From: Acidobacteriaceae bacterium
GTDB taxonomy: Bacteria; Acidobacteriota; Terriglobia; Terriglobales; Acidobacteriaceae
Reading direction: 5' to 3'
Length of the DNA stretch: 6,062 nt
NCBI GenBank assembly: GCA_003165455.1
Contig: PLUJ01000126.1
Location: forward strand, 1-6,062
Shown: positions 4,881 through 6,062 of the stretch, in pieces
Layout of the letters: every line of letters starts with the position of its first letter
How positions within the stretch are numbered: position 1 is the first letter of the stretch
Translations under genes and position numbers: made by a program
Notes under the pieces: model-generated
The model's database searches: none
Seen by the model: the letters and a program-made list of their open reading frames with translations, nothing else
Told to the model about the DNA's origin: nothing

Positions 4881-6062
4881 CTAGGCTCGCGCCGGACTTT
4901 CCCCGCCCTTTGCAATTCCCCGTCCCGGCTCTGGCTTCAAAACTTGCTGAACACCATCCTCCTTGGAAGGTAATTTCATCGGAGGCAACTCCTTGCCTTC
5001 GACCAGCAGCATCACTTCGGAAGCATCCAAAACCTCGCGTTCCAGCAATGCAGCGGCAATTTTCTGAAGCGTGTCAGGATTACCCTGCAGGATATTCTTG
5101 GCGGTTTCGTATCCGTTATTCACCAGCTTGCGAACCTCGCCATCAATCTTGATGGCGGTATCTTCACTGTAATCACGGTGTTGAGTAATTTCGCGTCCCA
5201 GAAAGATCTGCTCTTCTTTCTTACCGAAGGTCAGCGGTCCAAGATCGCTCATGCCCCACTCGCAAACCATCTTGCGCGCCATTTCAGTGGCCCGTTCAAT
5301 GTCATTGCCCGCGCCAGTGCTCATCTGATTGAGAAATAGCTCCTCCGCGATGCGCCCTCCCATCAGAATCGCCAGATCCGTCTTCAGATATTCCTTGGTG
5401 TAGTTATGACGGTCGTCGATCGGCAATTGCATGGTCACGCCCAGCGCCATTCCGCGAGGGATGATCGTAACTTTATGCACCGGATCAGAGCCGGGCAACT
5501 TGGCAGCCACCAACGCATGCCCCGCCTCGTGGTACGCGGTCACCTTCTTTTCATCGTCGGAAAGAATCAGCGACTTGCGCTCCACGCCCATCAGAACTTT
5601 ATCTTTGGCGACTTCGAAGTCGAACATCAACACAGCCTTGCGATTCTGCCGTGCTGCCGCCAACGCCGCTTCGTTCACCATGTTCGCCAAGTCTGCGCCG
5701 GAAAATCCTGGTGTGCCTCGGGCCAGCACCTGAAGATCAACATCCTCGGCGAGAGGGATTTTGCGGGTATGCACTCGCAGAATCTCTTCTCGACCGCGCA
5801 CATCCGGCCGGCTCACAACCACCCGCCGGTCAAAACGCCCGGGGCGAAGCAACGCTGGGTCAAGCACGTCTGGCCGATTCGTTGCGGCCATCAAAATGAC
5901 GCCTTCGTTCGATTCGAACCCGTCCATTTCCACCAGCAGCTGATTCAAAGTCTGTTCGCGCTCATCGTGACCGCCGCCCAAACCAGCCCCACGATGCCGC
6001 CCGACCGCATCGATTTCATCGATGAAAATAATGCATGGTGCATTCTTCTTGCCCTGCTCGAA
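4881..6062 (-). CDS. ftsH: ATP-dependent zinc metalloprotease FtsH, C-terminal part
   Basis: The window holds the last 393 residues, open to the right edge, of a protein normally near 610-650. FtsH is a membrane-anchored hexameric AAA+ protease that degrades misfolded membrane proteins and short-lived regulators on the cytoplasmic side. In order the fragment shows Walker B 'IIFIDEID' (6009-6032), a Gly-rich loop 'GAGLGGGHDEREQTLNQLL', and the second region of homology 'ATNRPDVLDPALLRPGRFDRR' in part (5823-5885) with both arginine fingers. Next come 'GFSGADLANMVNEAALAAAR' (sensor 2 region), the zinc site 'HEAGH' (5517-5531), and the third zinc ligand Asp in 'STGAGNDIERATEMARKMV' (codon 5301-5303). 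The short tail after 'VEGKELPPM' is rich in Lys, Gly and Ala, as is usual. Walker A and the N-terminal membrane segments lie outside the window. The TTG at 5981 is an internal Leu, not a start. All visible catalytic residues are intact. Confidence 0.97.
   Translation of the reverse strand, partial: FEQGKKNAPCIIFIDEIDAVGRHRGAGLGGGHDEREQTLNQLLVEMDGFESNEGVILMAATNRPDVLDPALLRPGRFDRRVVVSRPDVRGREEILRVHTRKIPLAEDVDLQVLARGTPGFSGADLANMVNEAALAAARQNRKAVLMFDFEVAKDKVLMGVERKSLILSDDEKKVTAYHEAGHALVAAKLPGSDPVHKVTIIPRGMALGVTMQLPIDDRHNYTKEYLKTDLAILMGGRIAEELFLNQMSTGAGNDIERATEMARKMVCEWGMSDLGPLTFGKKEEQIFLGREITQHRDYSEDTAIKIDGEVRKLVNNGYETAKNILQGNPDTLQKIAAALLEREVLDASEVMLLVEGKELPPMKLPSKEDGVQQVLKPEPGRGIAKGGESPARA

Noticed and set aside
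4874..5152. 92-residue plus-strand ORF after the terminator
   Set aside because: It is antisense to the ftsH C-terminus, Pro-rich, without an SD or family features.
5431..5943. Plus-strand ORFs opposite ftsH
   Set aside because: They are antisense shadows of a strongly conserved AAA+ protease frame and have no recognisable motifs.

Overview
The window is a compact stretch of bacterial chromosome with eight protein-coding genes, six complete and one cut at each edge. Moderately high GC, short intergenic gaps, and a housekeeping mix (pmbA, selD, ftsH) with small unassigned membrane proteins would fit a soil or metagenomic Acidobacteriota of the Terriglobia type. This placement is an impression from protein style and is not proven by the sequence. 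There is no sign of a mobile element, CRISPR array, rRNA or tRNA gene.

Layout: five genes read rightward from the left edge. They are the C-terminal part of pmbA (tldE), a small four-helix membrane protein (444-824), a single-anchor extracytoplasmic protein (848-1351), a RimJ/RimL-type GNAT acetyltransferase (1374-2003), and selD (2060-3112). A leftward DinB-like gene follows (3131-3646), convergent with selD. A rightward aldo/keto reductase (3816-4805) is divergent from the DinB-like gene and has its own promoter region with a perfect inverted repeat. The C-terminal two thirds of ftsH runs leftward from the right edge (4881 to beyond 6062), convergent with the reductase. A strong 10-bp hairpin between these two looks like a bidirectional terminator.

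The main result is that selD is itself a selenoprotein gene. Its reading frame starts at ATG 2060 and passes through a TGA at 2111-2113, which falls exactly at the catalytic Cys17 position of E. coli SelD. A hairpin with the geometry of a bacterial SECIS element lies immediately downstream (2118-2154). Read without recoding, the gene would be split and called as a 321-residue protein from GTG 2147 that lacks the active site. The corrected product has 350 residues with selenocysteine at position 18. This implies that the organism has SelA, SelB and tRNA-Sec elsewhere, since none of them is in this window.

A second, weaker pattern is that three rightward genes (444, 848, 2060) lack a Shine-Dalgarno sequence but have a -10-like TAAAAT/TACAAT hexamer only 6-9 bases before the ATG, which suggests leaderless transcripts. 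The reductase gene, by contrast, has a classical AAGGAG. Apart from sharing a strand, the genes show no common pathway. PmbA and FtsH are both involved in proteolysis, but they lie at opposite ends of the window on opposite strands.
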